A stretch of DNA of 64,000 nucleotides from Mesorhizobium sp. CA14 (GCF_020165195.1 NZ_JAIUHR010000022.1:45049-109048); one strand, 5' to 3'; shown: positions 34,799-43,683, counted from the stretch's first letter. Numbers and translations are program-made. Notes: a model not told the origin generated them from the sequence alone.

Positions 34799-35404
34799 TC
34801 AACCCGTCGTGCCGTCCGGTATGTCGATGCCGAGCAGCGCCTGCAGGCCGAACAGGACGAGCAGCGAGGCGACGAACATGCCGACGAACACGGCCGTGCC
34901 CACGGCGGGGCCTTTGCCGATGGTTGCATTGGTCATGCGCCAGGTCAGCACCATCGACAGGGCGAACAGAACCAGCGACAACAGGCTGGTGATCTCGCTG
35001 CTGGAGGGGAGGAAGAGCCTGAGCAGCGCCGAGGGCAGCATCAGCCAGGCGATGATCGCCGACGTCCAGTTGGACGCGACGACATAGTGGACGAAGCGCC
35101 CGCCTATGCCGGCGCGTGGCGCGACCAGCGCCAGCGCTACCAGCGGCAGCACCCAGGAGCCGAGATCGACGGTCGCCAGCCGGATCAGCATGCCGAGGCG
35201 TCCGGCGAAGGCATCCGGATCGCCGATCTCATTGGCGATCCCGACCCAGCCCACGATCAGCGCCGGGGCCGCCACGACGATGGCGAAGAAGGAATTCCAG
35301 AAACCGTCCGCCGAAAGGTCGAGAAGGCGCAACCCGTCGGCCTTGCCGAACATCAGCCGCCAGGCGCCGGCCAGCGAAGCATAGGTTTCGTCCGCCGAAA
35401 GCAT
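34799..35404 (-). CDS. membrane protein of unknown function downstream of dapE
   Basis: The 201-residue protein has about four membrane helices: FAIVVAAPALIVGWVG, LVALALVAPRAG, LLSLVLFALSMVLTW and VGMFVASLLVLFG. It is probably inner-membrane. The ATG at 35404 is preferred, but a GTG at 35410 would overlap the dapE stop by four bases (GTGA), which fits coupling to dapE. I do not recognise the family beyond conserved rhizobial hypothetical proteins. Confidence 0.6.
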   Translation of the reverse strand: MLSADETYASLAGAWRLMFGKADGLRLLDLSADGFWNSFFAIVVAAPALIVGWVGIANEIGDPDAFAGRLGMLIRLATVDLGSWVLPLVALALVAPRAGIGGRFVHYVVASNWTSAIIAWLMLPSALLRLFLPSSSEITSLLSLVLFALSMVLTWRMTNATIGKGPAVGTAVFVGMFVASLLVLFGLQALLGIDIPDGTTG

Positions 35405-35406
35405 GG

Positions 35407-36606
35407 TCACGAAAGGCCTTGTCCGAACCAGTCTTCGATAAAGCGTTCGTAGATTTGCGTCAGTGTCTCCAGATCGGCTAGGGCGACGCGCTCATCCACC
35501 ATATGCATGGTCTTGCCGATCAGGCCGAACTCGACCACCGGGCAATAATCCTTGATGAAGCGCGCATCCGACGTGCCGCCGGAGGTGGAGAGCGCCGGCG
35601 TCTTGCCGACCACGGCCCTGACCGAGCTGCTCAGCGTATCGATCAGCCTGTCGTCGCGGGTCAGGAAGACATGGCTCGGCCGGTCGCGCCAGACGAGCTC
35701 GTAATCGACCGGCGTCTTCTTGCCCGGCCGGTATTTCCTGCGCCCGGCGGCCTGGTCGAGCCGGTTGTGGATCTCGGCCTGGACCGTCTCGGCATCCCAG
35801 CTGTCGTTGAAGCGGATGTTGAACGTCGCCGTCGCCTTGGCCGGGATGACGTTGGTCGCCGGATTGCCGACATCGATCGACGTCACTTCGAGATTGGTCG
35901 GTTGGAAATCCTTCGTTCCCTTGTCGAACACGGGATGGAGCAGCGCATCGACCAGGCTCATCAGCCCGCGCACCGGATTGTCGGCAAGCTGCGGATAGGC
36001 GGCATGGCCCTGGCGTCCGTTGACGATGACGCTGCCGGAGAGCGAGCCGCGCCGGCCGATCTTGATCATGTCGCCGAGCGCATCCGGATTGGTCGGCTCG
36101 CCGACGATCGAGGCGTCCCACTTCTCGCCCTTGGCCGACGCCCAGTCGAGCAGCTTGGTGGTGCCGTTGATGGCCGGTCCTTCCTCGTCGCCGGTGACGA
36201 GCAGCGACACCGAACCTTTCGGGCCGCCGTTCTTCGCGATGTGACGCGCCACCGCGGCGACGAAACAGGCGATGCCGCCCTTCATGTCGACGGCTCCTCG
36301 GCCATACATCTCGCCATCGGCGATTTCGGCGGCGAAGGGCGGATGCGTCCAGGCCGCCTCGTCGCCCACCGGCACCACGTCCGTATGGCCGGCAAACATC
36401 AGATGCGGGCCGTTGCCCGAGCGCCGCGCATAGAGGTTCTCGATATCCGGCGTGCCGTCTTCCGAGAAGATTGGACGTTCGACCGAGAAGCCGAGCGGCT
36501 TCAGCATGTCTTGCAGCGCGGCAAGCGCGCCACCCTCGGCGGGCGTCACGGACGGGCAGCGGATCAGGGCGGCAAGATTCGCGGCGGGATCGGTCGGCAA
36601 TGTCAT
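35407..36606 (-). CDS. dapE: succinyl-diaminopimelate desuccinylase
   Basis: DapE removes succinate from N-succinyl-LL-diaminopimelate in lysine and peptidoglycan synthesis. The 399-residue zinc enzyme has FAGHTDVVP (metal-binding His), GRGAVDMKGG and TGDEEGPA (general base Glu), plus the SGGTSDARF C-terminal metal motif. The start MTLPTDPAAN (36604-36606) matches the family. dapD is at 38896-39750, so two steps of the succinylase branch are encoded here, with the genes between them not in this pathway. Confidence 0.96.
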   Translation of the reverse strand: MTLPTDPAANLAALIRCPSVTPAEGGALAALQDMLKPLGFSVERPIFSEDGTPDIENLYARRSGNGPHLMFAGHTDVVPVGDEAAWTHPPFAAEIADGEMYGRGAVDMKGGIACFVAAVARHIAKNGGPKGSVSLLVTGDEEGPAINGTTKLLDWASAKGEKWDASIVGEPTNPDALGDMIKIGRRGSLSGSVIVNGRQGHAAYPQLADNPVRGLMSLVDALLHPVFDKGTKDFQPTNLEVTSIDVGNPATNVIPAKATATFNIRFNDSWDAETVQAEIHNRLDQAAGRRKYRPGKKTPVDYELVWRDRPSHVFLTRDDRLIDTLSSSVRAVVGKTPALSTSGGTSDARFIKDYCPVVEFGLIGKTMHMVDERVALADLETLTQIYERFIEDWFGQGLS

Positions 36607-36697
36607 GGGCAAAGCGATAGTCGAAAGCGTTTGTCGTGTCACGATGGCAGATGATCGCCGGTCATGCCGCCGACAATATGGTTTTCATGACGTGTAA

Positions 36698-36746
36698 ATG
36701 CATGTCGCCCGCAAGTGTGCAGCGGTTCTGGGAGAATGACATGCAT
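36698..36746. promoter_or_regulatory. inverted repeat between dapE and PanE-like gene
   Basis: ATGCATGTC (36698-36706) and GACATGCAT (36738-36746) are perfect 9-base inverted copies 31 bases apart in the 174-base divergent intergenic region. They may be regulator half-sites; identity unknown. Confidence 0.4.
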
Positions 36747-36780
36747 AATAGTAAGGTGCGGGCCATGCGAGGACGAGCGC

Positions 36781-37815
36781 ATGGCCAGTGAAACGAGGAC
36801 CATCGCGATAGCCGGCGCCGGCAGCATCGGCTGCTATGTCGGCGGTTGCCTGGCGCTCGCCGGACGCAAGGTCGTCTTCCTCGGCCGCGGCCGCGTCGTC
36901 GAGGCTATGCGCGAAAGCGGGCTGCGCGTCAGCGATCTCGACGGCCGAGACCGCCGCGTCGAGGAACAAGCGATTTCGGCTACCGACGACCCGGCGATCG
37001 CACTGCCGGACGCGGATGTCATCCTGGTGACGGTGAAAAGCGGCGCGACCACGGAGATGGCCGGGCTGATCGCCGCCCACGGGCGCCCGGATGCCGTGGC
37101 GGTCAGCCTGCAGAACGGCGTCAACAATACCGACAGGCTGCGCGCCGCACTCCCTGGACGACGGGTGCTGACCGGCATGGTGATGTTCAACGTCGTCCAG
37201 TCGCCCGACAGCGAGCTGCCGTTCCATGTGCATCGCGCCAGCCAGGGCGAGGTGATGATCGATACCGGCGTCGACGGTCTCGTCGATCTGCTCGATGTCG
37301 ATGGGCTTGCCGTCGAAGCGCGCGCCGACATGAAGGCGGTGCAGTGGGGCAAATTGCTGATGAACCTCAACAATGCGCTGGTGGCGCTCTCCGACCTGCC
37401 GCTGGCAAGGCAACTGGCTGACTGCAACTGGCGCGCCATCCTCGCCGCCGAGATCGACGAGGCGCTCGCCGTGATGAGGGCCGCGGGCATCACGCCGGCG
37501 CGCCTCACCGGCCTGCCGCCGGCGCTGCTGCCGAAAACGCTGCGGCTCCCCGACTGGCTGTTCGGGCTTCTGGCCCGCCGCATGCTGGCGATCGACCCTC
37601 AGGCGCGCTCGTCGATGTGGGACGACCTGAAGCGCGGCCGTCCGACCGAGATCGACGAATTGCAGGGCGCGGTCATTCGCCTGGCCAGGCAAACGGGCAT
37701 CCCGACGCCCGTCAACGAACGCGTCACGGCGCTGGTGCGTCAGGCGGAAGCGGAAAAGCGCGGTCCGCCCGGCCTCAGGCCCGAAGCGGTCAGCGCCGGT
37801 CCTCGATCAGCGTGA
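36781..37815 (+). CDS. 2-dehydropantoate 2-reductase-like (PanE/ApbA) oxidoreductase
   Basis: The 344-residue NADPH enzyme has the Rossmann motif GAGSIG (12-17), the VTVKSG segment, SLQNGVNNTD, and the ApbA C-terminal domain with QWGKLLMNLNNAL (catalytic Lys/Asn region) and the Ser/Asp-rich SSMWDDLKRGRPTEID. It may serve pantothenate synthesis or act on another ketoacid; pathway is not fixed by neighbours. Its stop region overlaps the convergent gene by 26 bases. Confidence 0.85.
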   Translation: MASETRTIAIAGAGSIGCYVGGCLALAGRKVVFLGRGRVVEAMRESGLRVSDLDGRDRRVEEQAISATDDPAIALPDADVILVTVKSGATTEMAGLIAAHGRPDAVAVSLQNGVNNTDRLRAALPGRRVLTGMVMFNVVQSPDSELPFHVHRASQGEVMIDTGVDGLVDLLDVDGLAVEARADMKAVQWGKLLMNLNNALVALSDLPLARQLADCNWRAILAAEIDEALAVMRAAGITPARLTGLPPALLPKTLRLPDWLFGLLARRMLAIDPQARSSMWDDLKRGRPTEIDELQGAVIRLARQTGIPTPVNERVTALVRQAEAEKRGPPGLRPEAVSAGPRSA

Positions 37816-38491
37816 TCTTCTGCCAGATCTTGCGCGACAGGTTGGAGCTCAGGTTTTCGATATCGTTGACGGCATTGACGACGACATCGTCATTGACCGA
37901 CTGCGCGAACAGTGCGGCGATCTTGCCGGTGATCGACAACATTTCCGAGCAATAATCGAGATAGCGCGCCAGGTCGGCGGCGTTGGTGATGCGGGCGGGC
38001 GAGTGCGAGGTCGGCTTGAAATCGGCCGACAAGGTCGCCGGATCCTTGGTCAGCTGATGCATGTCGATGACATGGATCAGCGAGCGCAGCCCGTGCAACT
38101 GCCGGAACACTTTCTTGCGCTTGATCCGCTCCTCGGTGCGGATCAGCGCCAGCAAGCCGAGCACCGCCAGGATAACCGTGTTGATTGTCGCTTCGATGCC
38201 CTGCATCGACTGCACGGCATCGTCGGCGCCCGAAATGCGGTCGAGCGGCAGGATGGTGCCGACAAACAGGAACATTGCCACGCCGGCGAGGAAGGCTGCG
38301 ACGATGACGCCGCGCAGCCACCAGATCGGCGCCTCCAGGTCCCTGGCGGCTTTGGCGAGGTCCCGCGACAGCGACACCAGTTCGCCGGCGACGGCGCGCA
38401 GTCCCCTTTCTGGAAAACGCTCGGCGACACGCTCCTCCAGCCTTTGGGCGGTATCGATGATCCGCGCCGGGTCGAGCGTGCGGTAGCGCAT
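37790..38491 (-). CDS. membrane protein of unknown function
   Basis: The 233-residue protein has a soluble helical N-terminus, two membrane helices (about 58-80 and 95-115), then a long cytoplasmic helical tail with basic residues (RTEERIKRKK). I do not recognise a family. It converges on the PanE-like gene with a 26-base overlap and is separated by 8 bases from the upstream DUF805 gene, suggesting co-transcription with it. Confidence 0.6.
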   Translation of the reverse strand: MRYRTLDPARIIDTAQRLEERVAERFPERGLRAVAGELVSLSRDLAKAARDLEAPIWWLRGVIVAAFLAGVAMFLFVGTILPLDRISGADDAVQSMQGIEATINTVILAVLGLLALIRTEERIKRKKVFRQLHGLRSLIHVIDMHQLTKDPATLSADFKPTSHSPARITNAADLARYLDYCSEMLSITGKIAALFAQSVNDDVVVNAVNDIENLSSNLSRKIWQKITLIEDRR

Positions 38492-38499
38492 GGGCGATC

Positions 38500-38871
38500 T
38501 CAGCTATCGCCCGGCGCGTTGGTGCGCCTGCCGTAGCGGTTCGGCCCGGGATCGCTGCGGAAACAGGAGAGGATGATGAGCAGGATGGGCCCGATGATGA
38601 GCGAGATCAGCGCAAAATAGGTCGGCTTGCCGAAATCATGGAAGCGCTTTGCCGTCACCGCGAAAGTGGCCCAGGCTGAGATCAGCAGCACGCCCCAGCA
38701 GATCATGGCCCAGTTCTGGCTGGCCGCGGTGTTCAGTTCAACCCGCGCGAACTGGTAGAACGGGAAAAACTGGACAAGCACCAGCAGGATCCCGGCCAGC
38801 GCATAGGCAACCGGGCTCAGCCGCCCCGAAAGGCTGAAGAACAGCCAGAGGAATTGCGATCTTTCAGACAA
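38500..38871 (-). CDS. DUF805 family small membrane protein
   Basis: The 123-residue protein has three or four membrane helices and the DUF805 pattern GRLSPVAYALAGI at the start, KRFHDFGKP in the middle and DPGPNRYG at the end. DUF805 proteins are inner-membrane proteins of unclear function. It sits 24 bases downstream of dapD on the same strand. Confidence 0.85.
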   Translation of the reverse strand: MSERSQFLWLFFSLSGRLSPVAYALAGILLVLVQFFPFYQFARVELNTAASQNWAMICWGVLLISAWATFAVTAKRFHDFGKPTYFALISLIIGPILLIILSCFRSDPGPNRYGRRTNAPGDS

Positions 38872-38895
38872 TAGCGTCCGCTCCGTTGGGGAGGA

Positions 38896-39750
38896 TCAAT
38901 CGCGCAGCAATTCGTTGATCGAGGTCTTGGACTGGGTCTTGGCGTCCACGCGCTTAACGATCACGGCGCAGTAGAGGCTCGGGCCCGGCTCGCCATTGGG
39001 CAACGGCCTGCCCGGCAGCGATCCGGCGACGACGACCGAGTTCGGCGGCACCTCGCCGTAAAAGACCTCGCCCGTGGCACGGTCGACGATCTTGGTCGAC
39101 TGGCCGATGAACACGCCCATGCCGAGCACGGAGCCCTCGCGCACGATGCAGCCCTCGACCACTTCGGAGCGCGCGCCGATGAAGCAATTGTCCTCGATGA
39201 TGGTCGGGCCGGCCTGCATCGGCTCCAGCACGCCGCCGATGCCGACGCCGCCGGAAAGATGCACGTTCTTGCCGATCTGGGCGCAGGAGCCGACTGAGGC
39301 CCAGGTGTCGACCATGGTGCCGGTATCGACATAAGCGCCGACATTGACGAAGGACGGCATCAGCACGGCGCCCGGCGCGACATAGGCCGAGCGGCGCACG
39401 ATCGAGGACGGCACGGCGCGGAAGCCGGCCTTCTCGAAATCGACGGCGCTCCAGCCGTCGAACTTGGACGGCACCTTGTCCCACCACACGGCCTGGCCGG
39501 GACCGCCCTTGATGATCTCCATCGGGTTCAGCCGGAAGGAGAGCAGCACCGCCTTCTTCAGCCACTGGTTGACATGCCACTTGCCGTCGTCCCGCCGTTC
39601 GGCGACACGGGCGACGCCGCGATCGAGCAGGTCGAGCGCCGCTTGGATGGCCTCGCGCGTCTCGCCGCGCGTCGCGGTCGAAATCGTGTCGCGCTCCTCG
39701 AAGGCCTTTTCGATGGTCTTTTCGAGGCTCGCCAGATCGGGCTTCGACAT
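38896..39750 (-). CDS. dapD: tetrahydrodipicolinate N-succinyltransferase
   Basis: DapD uses succinyl-CoA to succinylate tetrahydrodipicolinate in lysine/DAP synthesis. The 284-residue protein has an N-terminal helical domain with LRLNPMEII-like FRLNPMEII and a left-handed beta helix of hexapeptide repeats (VLMPSFVNVGAYVDTGTMV, split as MPSFVNVGAYVDTGT; HLSGGVGIGGVLEP; EDNCFIGARSEVVEG). It is divergent from the LOG gene across a region with three octamer repeats. Confidence 0.96.
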   Translation of the reverse strand: MSKPDLASLEKTIEKAFEERDTISTATRGETREAIQAALDLLDRGVARVAERRDDGKWHVNQWLKKAVLLSFRLNPMEIIKGGPGQAVWWDKVPSKFDGWSAVDFEKAGFRAVPSSIVRRSAYVAPGAVLMPSFVNVGAYVDTGTMVDTWASVGSCAQIGKNVHLSGGVGIGGVLEPMQAGPTIIEDNCFIGARSEVVEGCIVREGSVLGMGVFIGQSTKIVDRATGEVFYGEVPPNSVVVAGSLPGRPLPNGEPGPSLYCAVIVKRVDAKTQSKTSINELLRD

Positions 39751-39772
39751 GATTTCGCTCCATTACCAAGCT

Positions 39773-39827
39773 GTTAAGGCGCTCAGCCTTAACCTGTTTA
39801 AAAGTCGCGCGGACCCTATGTTAAGGC
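39773..39827. promoter_or_regulatory. GTTAAGGC repeats in dapD/LOG divergent region
   Basis: GTTAAGGC (39773-39780) and its inverted copy GCCTTAAC (39786-39793) are separated by 5 bases, and a third exact direct GTTAAGGC is at 39820-39827. The triple octamer in a 135-base divergent gap suggests an operator. The regulator is not identifiable. Confidence 0.5.
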
Positions 39828-39885
39828 TCAATGGGGGTCAATCGCGCCAGCGTCACGGGACGGCGCAAGTGAAGGAATTGGACGG

Positions 39886-40734
39886 GTGGATTCGATGACT
39901 CCCATGGAAAAGGCAGGGTGGACGCCGCTGCCGCATTCGGACGAGGACCTGGAACGCTCGAAAAGCGTGCCGGATACCCCGCAGACACGTGCCGAAACCT
40001 ACCGGCTGGCCTGGAACGATCCCGACTTCATGACGCGGCGCGAATTGCGCGCCGTGCGGCTGCAGCTCGAACTCCTGAAGCCGGAGATGATCCTGGCCGA
40101 GCGCGGCATTCGCTCGACCGTCATCCTGTTCGGCGGCGCCCGCTTGCCCGAACCGGGCGGTGAGGCCTGGGCCGCCAAGAATGAGACGCAGAAGAAGAAC
40201 CTCGAGGCGAACAGCAAATATTACGAGGAAGCGCGCAAATTCGCCCGTCTGTGCTCGCGGCAGTCGGCCACTTCCTATTATCGGGAATATGTCGTCGTCA
40301 CCGGCGGCGGACCGGGCGTCATGGAGGCCGGCAACCGCGGCGCCGACGATGTCGGCGCGCCGTCGATCGGCTTGAACATCGTACTCCCGCACGAGCAGGC
40401 GCCCAACGCCTATGTCACGCCGGAGCTCTGCTTCAATTTCCACTACTTCGCCATCCGCAAGATGCATTTCGTCATGCGTGCCAAGGCGGTCGCGGTGTTC
40501 CCGGGCGGCTTCGGCACCATGGACGAGTTCTTCGAGACGCTGACGCTCATCCAGACAGGACGCATGGAGCGCGTGCCGGTCATTCTGTTCGGCAAGACCT
40601 TCTGGCAAAGGGCGATCGATCTCGACTTCCTCGCCGAACAGGGCACGATCTCGCCCGGCGACCAGGACATCATCGATTTCGTCGACACGGCCGAAGAGGC
40701 CTGGGAGATCATCCGGCGCTTCTACAAGCTTTAA
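39886..40734 (+). CDS. LOG family protein (TIGR00730-like Rossmann fold)
   Basis: The 282-residue protein contains the nucleotide-binding motifs of the LOG/lysine-decarboxylase-like family: ILFGGARLPEP, VVTGGGPGVMEAGNRGA and FPGGFGTMDEFFE. Family members are phosphoribohydrolases releasing cytokinin-like or nucleotide bases, not lysine decarboxylases. GAAGGA at 39871-39876 fits the GTG start at 39886; an ATG at 39895 is possible. It has a long N-terminal extension of about 60 residues compared with short LOG proteins. Confidence 0.85.
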   Translation: MDSMTPMEKAGWTPLPHSDEDLERSKSVPDTPQTRAETYRLAWNDPDFMTRRELRAVRLQLELLKPEMILAERGIRSTVILFGGARLPEPGGEAWAAKNETQKKNLEANSKYYEEARKFARLCSRQSATSYYREYVVVTGGGPGVMEAGNRGADDVGAPSIGLNIVLPHEQAPNAYVTPELCFNFHYFAIRKMHFVMRAKAVAVFPGGFGTMDEFFETLTLIQTGRMERVPVILFGKTFWQRAIDLDFLAEQGTISPGDQDIIDFVDTAEEAWEIIRRFYKL

Positions 40735-40763
40735 GGGCGGGAAAACAAACCTGCCCGGTCTGC

Positions 40764-41420
40764 CTACGCCGGCAGCTCGACCAGCCAGCCATTCGAGTGC
40801 GCGAAACGCACGATGGCCGCTCGTGAGTGCAGCTCGAGCTTCTCGGTTGCCCTGGTGCGGTAGGTCTCGATGGTCTTTATGCTGAGGTTGAGCCGGGATG
40901 AGATTTCCTTGTTGCTGTAGCCGAGCGCCACCAGCTGGATGACCGACCGTTCCCGTTCGCTGAGATTGCCGGGATCGCCCTGCGGTGCGCTGCGCGGGCT
41001 CAATATGCGCGCCGCAAGCGCGGGATCGACGTAATTGTCGCCGGCCAGCACGCAGCGGATGGCCTGCAGCAGGTCCGTCGCCGTCGATCGCTTGACCACG
41101 AAGCCGCGTCCGCCGGCCGCAAGCACCTGGCGCAGGCAGCCCGGGTCTTCGTGCGCCGTCAGCGCTATGCAGCTGACCTCGGGAAAGCGCTCGCCGAGCC
41201 GTTCGATCAGCGTGACCCCGTTGACACCCGGAAGCGATATGTCGACCACGGCGACATCGGGCAGCGCCTTGCCGATCCCTTCGAGGGCATCTTCGGCATT
41301 CCCGGCAAGTCCGACGATCGTCAGATCGTCCTGGCTGTTGATCATCGCGCCGACCCCCGACAGGATGATCGGATGGTCATCGACTACGAATATGCGCCTG
41401 CAGCACACCTTAACCTCCAT
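40764..41420 (-). CDS. NarL/LuxR-family response regulator
   Basis: The 218-residue protein has a receiver domain (FVVDDHPIILSG with Asp14/15; phosphoacceptor Asp60 in VVDISLPG; conserved Lys near VVKRS) and a LuxR-type HTH (LSERERSVIQLVALGYSN, split; KEISSRLNLSIKTIETYRTR). Its natural partner is probably the HisKA_3 kinase encoded 259 bases upstream on the same strand. Its targets may include the nearby Asn-Gly repeat genes, but that is only positional inference. Confidence 0.92.
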   Translation of the reverse strand: MEVKVCCRRIFVVDDHPIILSGVGAMINSQDDLTIVGLAGNAEDALEGIGKALPDVAVVDISLPGVNGVTLIERLGERFPEVSCIALTAHEDPGCLRQVLAAGGRGFVVKRSTATDLLQAIRCVLAGDNYVDPALAARILSPRSAPQGDPGNLSERERSVIQLVALGYSNKEISSRLNLSIKTIETYRTRATEKLELHSRAAIVRFAHSNGWLVELPA

Positions 41421-41566
41421 CAGTCTGCCAAAGGCCCTGTCACGCGGAAAGGGTCCTCTTGTCCTTGATGGTCTAGGCAACTGCCCCGCCTGGCGCGGGA
41501 CGCCCGTCTGTTCTCGCGGCCTGAACGGCCGCAACGGGTAAGCCATCCCCCGCCTAACCCAATAAG

Positions 41567-41595
41567 CCGGACTGTAAGCCGCGGCTAATGTCCGG
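41567..41595. promoter_or_regulatory. nested dyad between response regulator and kinase genes
   Basis: CCGGAC (41567-41572) and GTCCGG (41590-41595) flank the perfect palindrome AGCCGCGGCT (41577-41586). It may be an operator of the regulator gene or a terminator for the upstream kinase gene. No T-run follows on either strand. Confidence 0.4.
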
Positions 41596-41679
41596 GATGT
41601 GCAGCGCTTCACGTAACCCCACCTGACGCAGAAGATGTCGTTTCGGACTTGATCGCGTTTTGCCGCCACGAAACGTCGA

Positions 41680-42357
41680 TCAGCCGGCGAGAGGCACATC
41701 GGCGTAAATGGTAGTCCCCTTGCCCTTGGCGGTTTCAACCGACAATTTGCCGCCGACCAGCGCCAGCCGCTCCCGCATCCCGGCAAGGCCCAGATGGCCC
41801 GGACCAGGTTCGGCGCTGCCGTCGAAGCCGCTGCCGTCATCTTCGATCGTCAGGCGCATCCGGTCGTCATGGATGTGCGCCGTGACGCTTACGCGGCTCG
41901 GCGCGGCATGCTTGCCGATATTGGTGAGCGCTTCCTGCGCAATGCGGTAGAGCGTGAGCGCGATCTCGGCAGGCGGCGGGCTCGAAAGGGCTTCAAGGTC
42001 CATCTCGCATGGAATGCCGAGTTGACCGCAAAGCATGGTTGTCAGGTCCTCGACCGAAGCTCTGAGGCCTTGGCGATCGAGGTCCGCGGGGCGCAGGCTC
42101 CAGGCGGCGTCATGCACCCTGGCGCTGAGCTGGTCGATAAGCATCGCGGCGCGCTCGAGGCGGGCGTCCATCTCCGGCGAGCCGGCGCGAACGATGTGCA
42201 ATTCGAGCGCGATGCTGGCGAGCATCTGGCCCAGATCGTCATGCAGCTCGCGCGACAGGCGCAGGCGCTGCTCTTCCTGCACGGCAACCAGACGCCGCGC
42301 CAGGCCACGGCGCTTTCCCGAGCTATCTTCTTTGCCGGTGTCGATGCCACCCTCCAT
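41680..42357 (-). CDS. soluble NarX-type (HisKA_3) sensor histidine kinase
   Basis: The 225-residue kinase has the phosphoacceptor H-box RLSRELHDDLGQML (His39), the N-box YRIAQEALTNIGKHA and the G-box EDDGSGFDGSAEPG / GLAGMRERL. There is no membrane helix and the input region before the H-box is only about 30 residues, so it probably receives signals from partner proteins or is a truncated kinase. I chose ATG 42357; an upstream in-frame ATG at 42489 adds 44 residues with little conservation. Pairs with the response regulator at 40764-41420. Confidence 0.88.
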   Translation of the reverse strand: MEGGIDTGKEDSSGKRRGLARRLVAVQEEQRLRLSRELHDDLGQMLASIALELHIVRAGSPEMDARLERAAMLIDQLSARVHDAAWSLRPADLDRQGLRASVEDLTTMLCGQLGIPCEMDLEALSSPPPAEIALTLYRIAQEALTNIGKHAAPSRVSVTAHIHDDRMRLTIEDDGSGFDGSAEPGPGHLGLAGMRERLALVGGKLSVETAKGKGTTIYADVPLAG

Positions 42358-42624
42358 CGACTTTCTTTTCCCGTCAACGCCGCGCCCGCGAGAAGAGGCA
42401 CAAGGGGTTGATGCTCCGCGCAATATACACCCGGCATATGCCTTTATGCCTGTCAGTTTTTTCCCGATTGCTTCAACTTTTCCTGACACGGGGTCAGCAG
42501 AAAAACCGGCAGCACCTGCCGATCAGCCCGAATGTATCGCCATTATTTCTGCGTGCATCCTTCAAGCGTCCTCCCGGTCATCTTGAACTGGCCGGGAAGC
42601 TCAACGCAAACCAAGGAGAACGTC

Positions 42625-43041
42625 ATGAGAAAGATCATCCTGGCCGCGGCCGTGCTGTCGGCTCTGACTGGTTCGGCATCCGCATTTTCGGTCGGTAGCG
42701 GCAATGGCAACGGCAATGGCAATGTCGGCGTCGGCAATGGCAATGGCAACGGCAATGCCAATACCGGCGCCTTCAACGGCAACTTCAACGGCAACGGCAA
42801 TTTCGGCTTCGGCAACGGCAATGGCAACGGCAACGCCAACATGGGCGCCTTCAACGGCAACTATAACGGCAACCTCAATGCCGGCGCCGCCAACGGCAAT
42901 GGCAACGGCAATGGCAACTGGGGCCTCGGCAACGGCAACCTGAACGGCAACGGCAACTTCGGCCTCGGCAACGGCAATGCCAACGGCAACGCCAACGCGG
43001 GCATTGGCAACGGCAACGGAAACGGCAACGCCAACCACTAG
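42625..43041 (+). CDS. exported Asn-Gly repeat protein 1
   Basis: The 138-residue protein has a signal peptide (1-20, ending SASAF) and then is almost only Asn and Gly: runs of GNGNGN broken at intervals by Phe, Ala, Val, Leu, Tyr or Trp (for example GAFNGNFNGN and NWGLGNGN). The repeat is encoded by near-uniform GGCAAY hexamers. AAGGAGA at 42613-42619 supports the ATG. No known enzyme motif is visible. An extended or beta-solenoid/amyloid-like surface protein is a possible function. The first of three related genes. Confidence 0.75.
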   Translation: MRKIILAAAVLSALTGSASAFSVGSGNGNGNGNVGVGNGNGNGNANTGAFNGNFNGNGNFGFGNGNGNGNANMGAFNGNYNGNLNAGAANGNGNGNGNWGLGNGNLNGNGNFGLGNGNANGNANAGIGNGNGNGNANH

Positions 43042-43230
43042 CGCCGTCCAACCGACAGCGTCGCCAAGCCTTCACTTGGAACGACGCTGATGGCTCTGGG
43101 ACCGTCGAGCCAAGCGCCCGTCCCCCGCGCAAGGCTGTCGCGAATGTCGCCGGCGGTCCCAGTCCTTTTCGCCCAATCCTTTTTGAACAGATCCCAATTT
43201 CAAAAGCTAAGCCATGGAAGGAGCTCGCAG

Positions 43231-43683
43231 ATGAAACGCTACGTCATACCGGCGCTATGCCTGGGGTTGTTGAGCGCAACCGCGGCGAAGGCTGACGCCA
43301 CAACGGGCAGCCAGGCCTTCGGCATGTCGGCCGTCCAGGGGGCGATCGGCAAATACGGCCAATCCATCGGCGCGAACGTCAGGGGCATGAACCCGCTCGG
43401 CAGCCTGGGTGGCAATGTCGGCTACAAGAACAGCGGTACCGGCAATGTCGGCGCCTTCAACAGCGGCACCGGCAATGTCGGCGCTTTCAACGGCAACAAC
43501 AACACCTCGCCGACAAGCGGCAACGGCAACATTGGCGCCTTCAACGGCAACTCCAACACCGGCCAATACAACGGCAACGGCAACATCGGCGCCGGTAATG
43601 GCAACTTCAACGGCGGCAGCTTCAACGGAAACGGCAATGTCGGCGCCTTCAACGGCAACTCCAACGGCCGGGGGAACCGCTGA
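43231..43683 (+). CDS. exported Asn-Gly repeat protein 2
   Basis: The 150-residue protein has a signal peptide (1-22, ending KADAT), a non-repetitive part of about 45 residues (QAFGMSAVQGAIGKYGQS) and then repeats of GNVGAFNSGT / GNGNIGAFNGN type. GGAAGGAG lies 6-13 bases before the ATG at 43231. It shares the GAFNGN and NGNGN units with protein 1. It overlaps protein 3 by one base (TGATG). The function is unknown; probably secreted with the others. Confidence 0.75.
   Translation: MKRYVIPALCLGLLSATAAKADATTGSQAFGMSAVQGAIGKYGQSIGANVRGMNPLGSLGGNVGYKNSGTGNVGAFNSGTGNVGAFNGNNNTSPTSGNGNIGAFNGNSNTGQYNGNGNIGAGNGNFNGGSFNGNGNVGAFNGNSNGRGNR

Noticed and set aside
42692..43035. CRISPR array
   Set aside because: The repeats are 6-base coding units with no spacers of regular length.
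42601..43038. Antisense frame with (AV)n-like repeats opposite Asn-Gly protein 1
   Set aside because: It is the reverse complement of GGCAAY repeats; the sense strand has the ribosome binding site and signal peptide.
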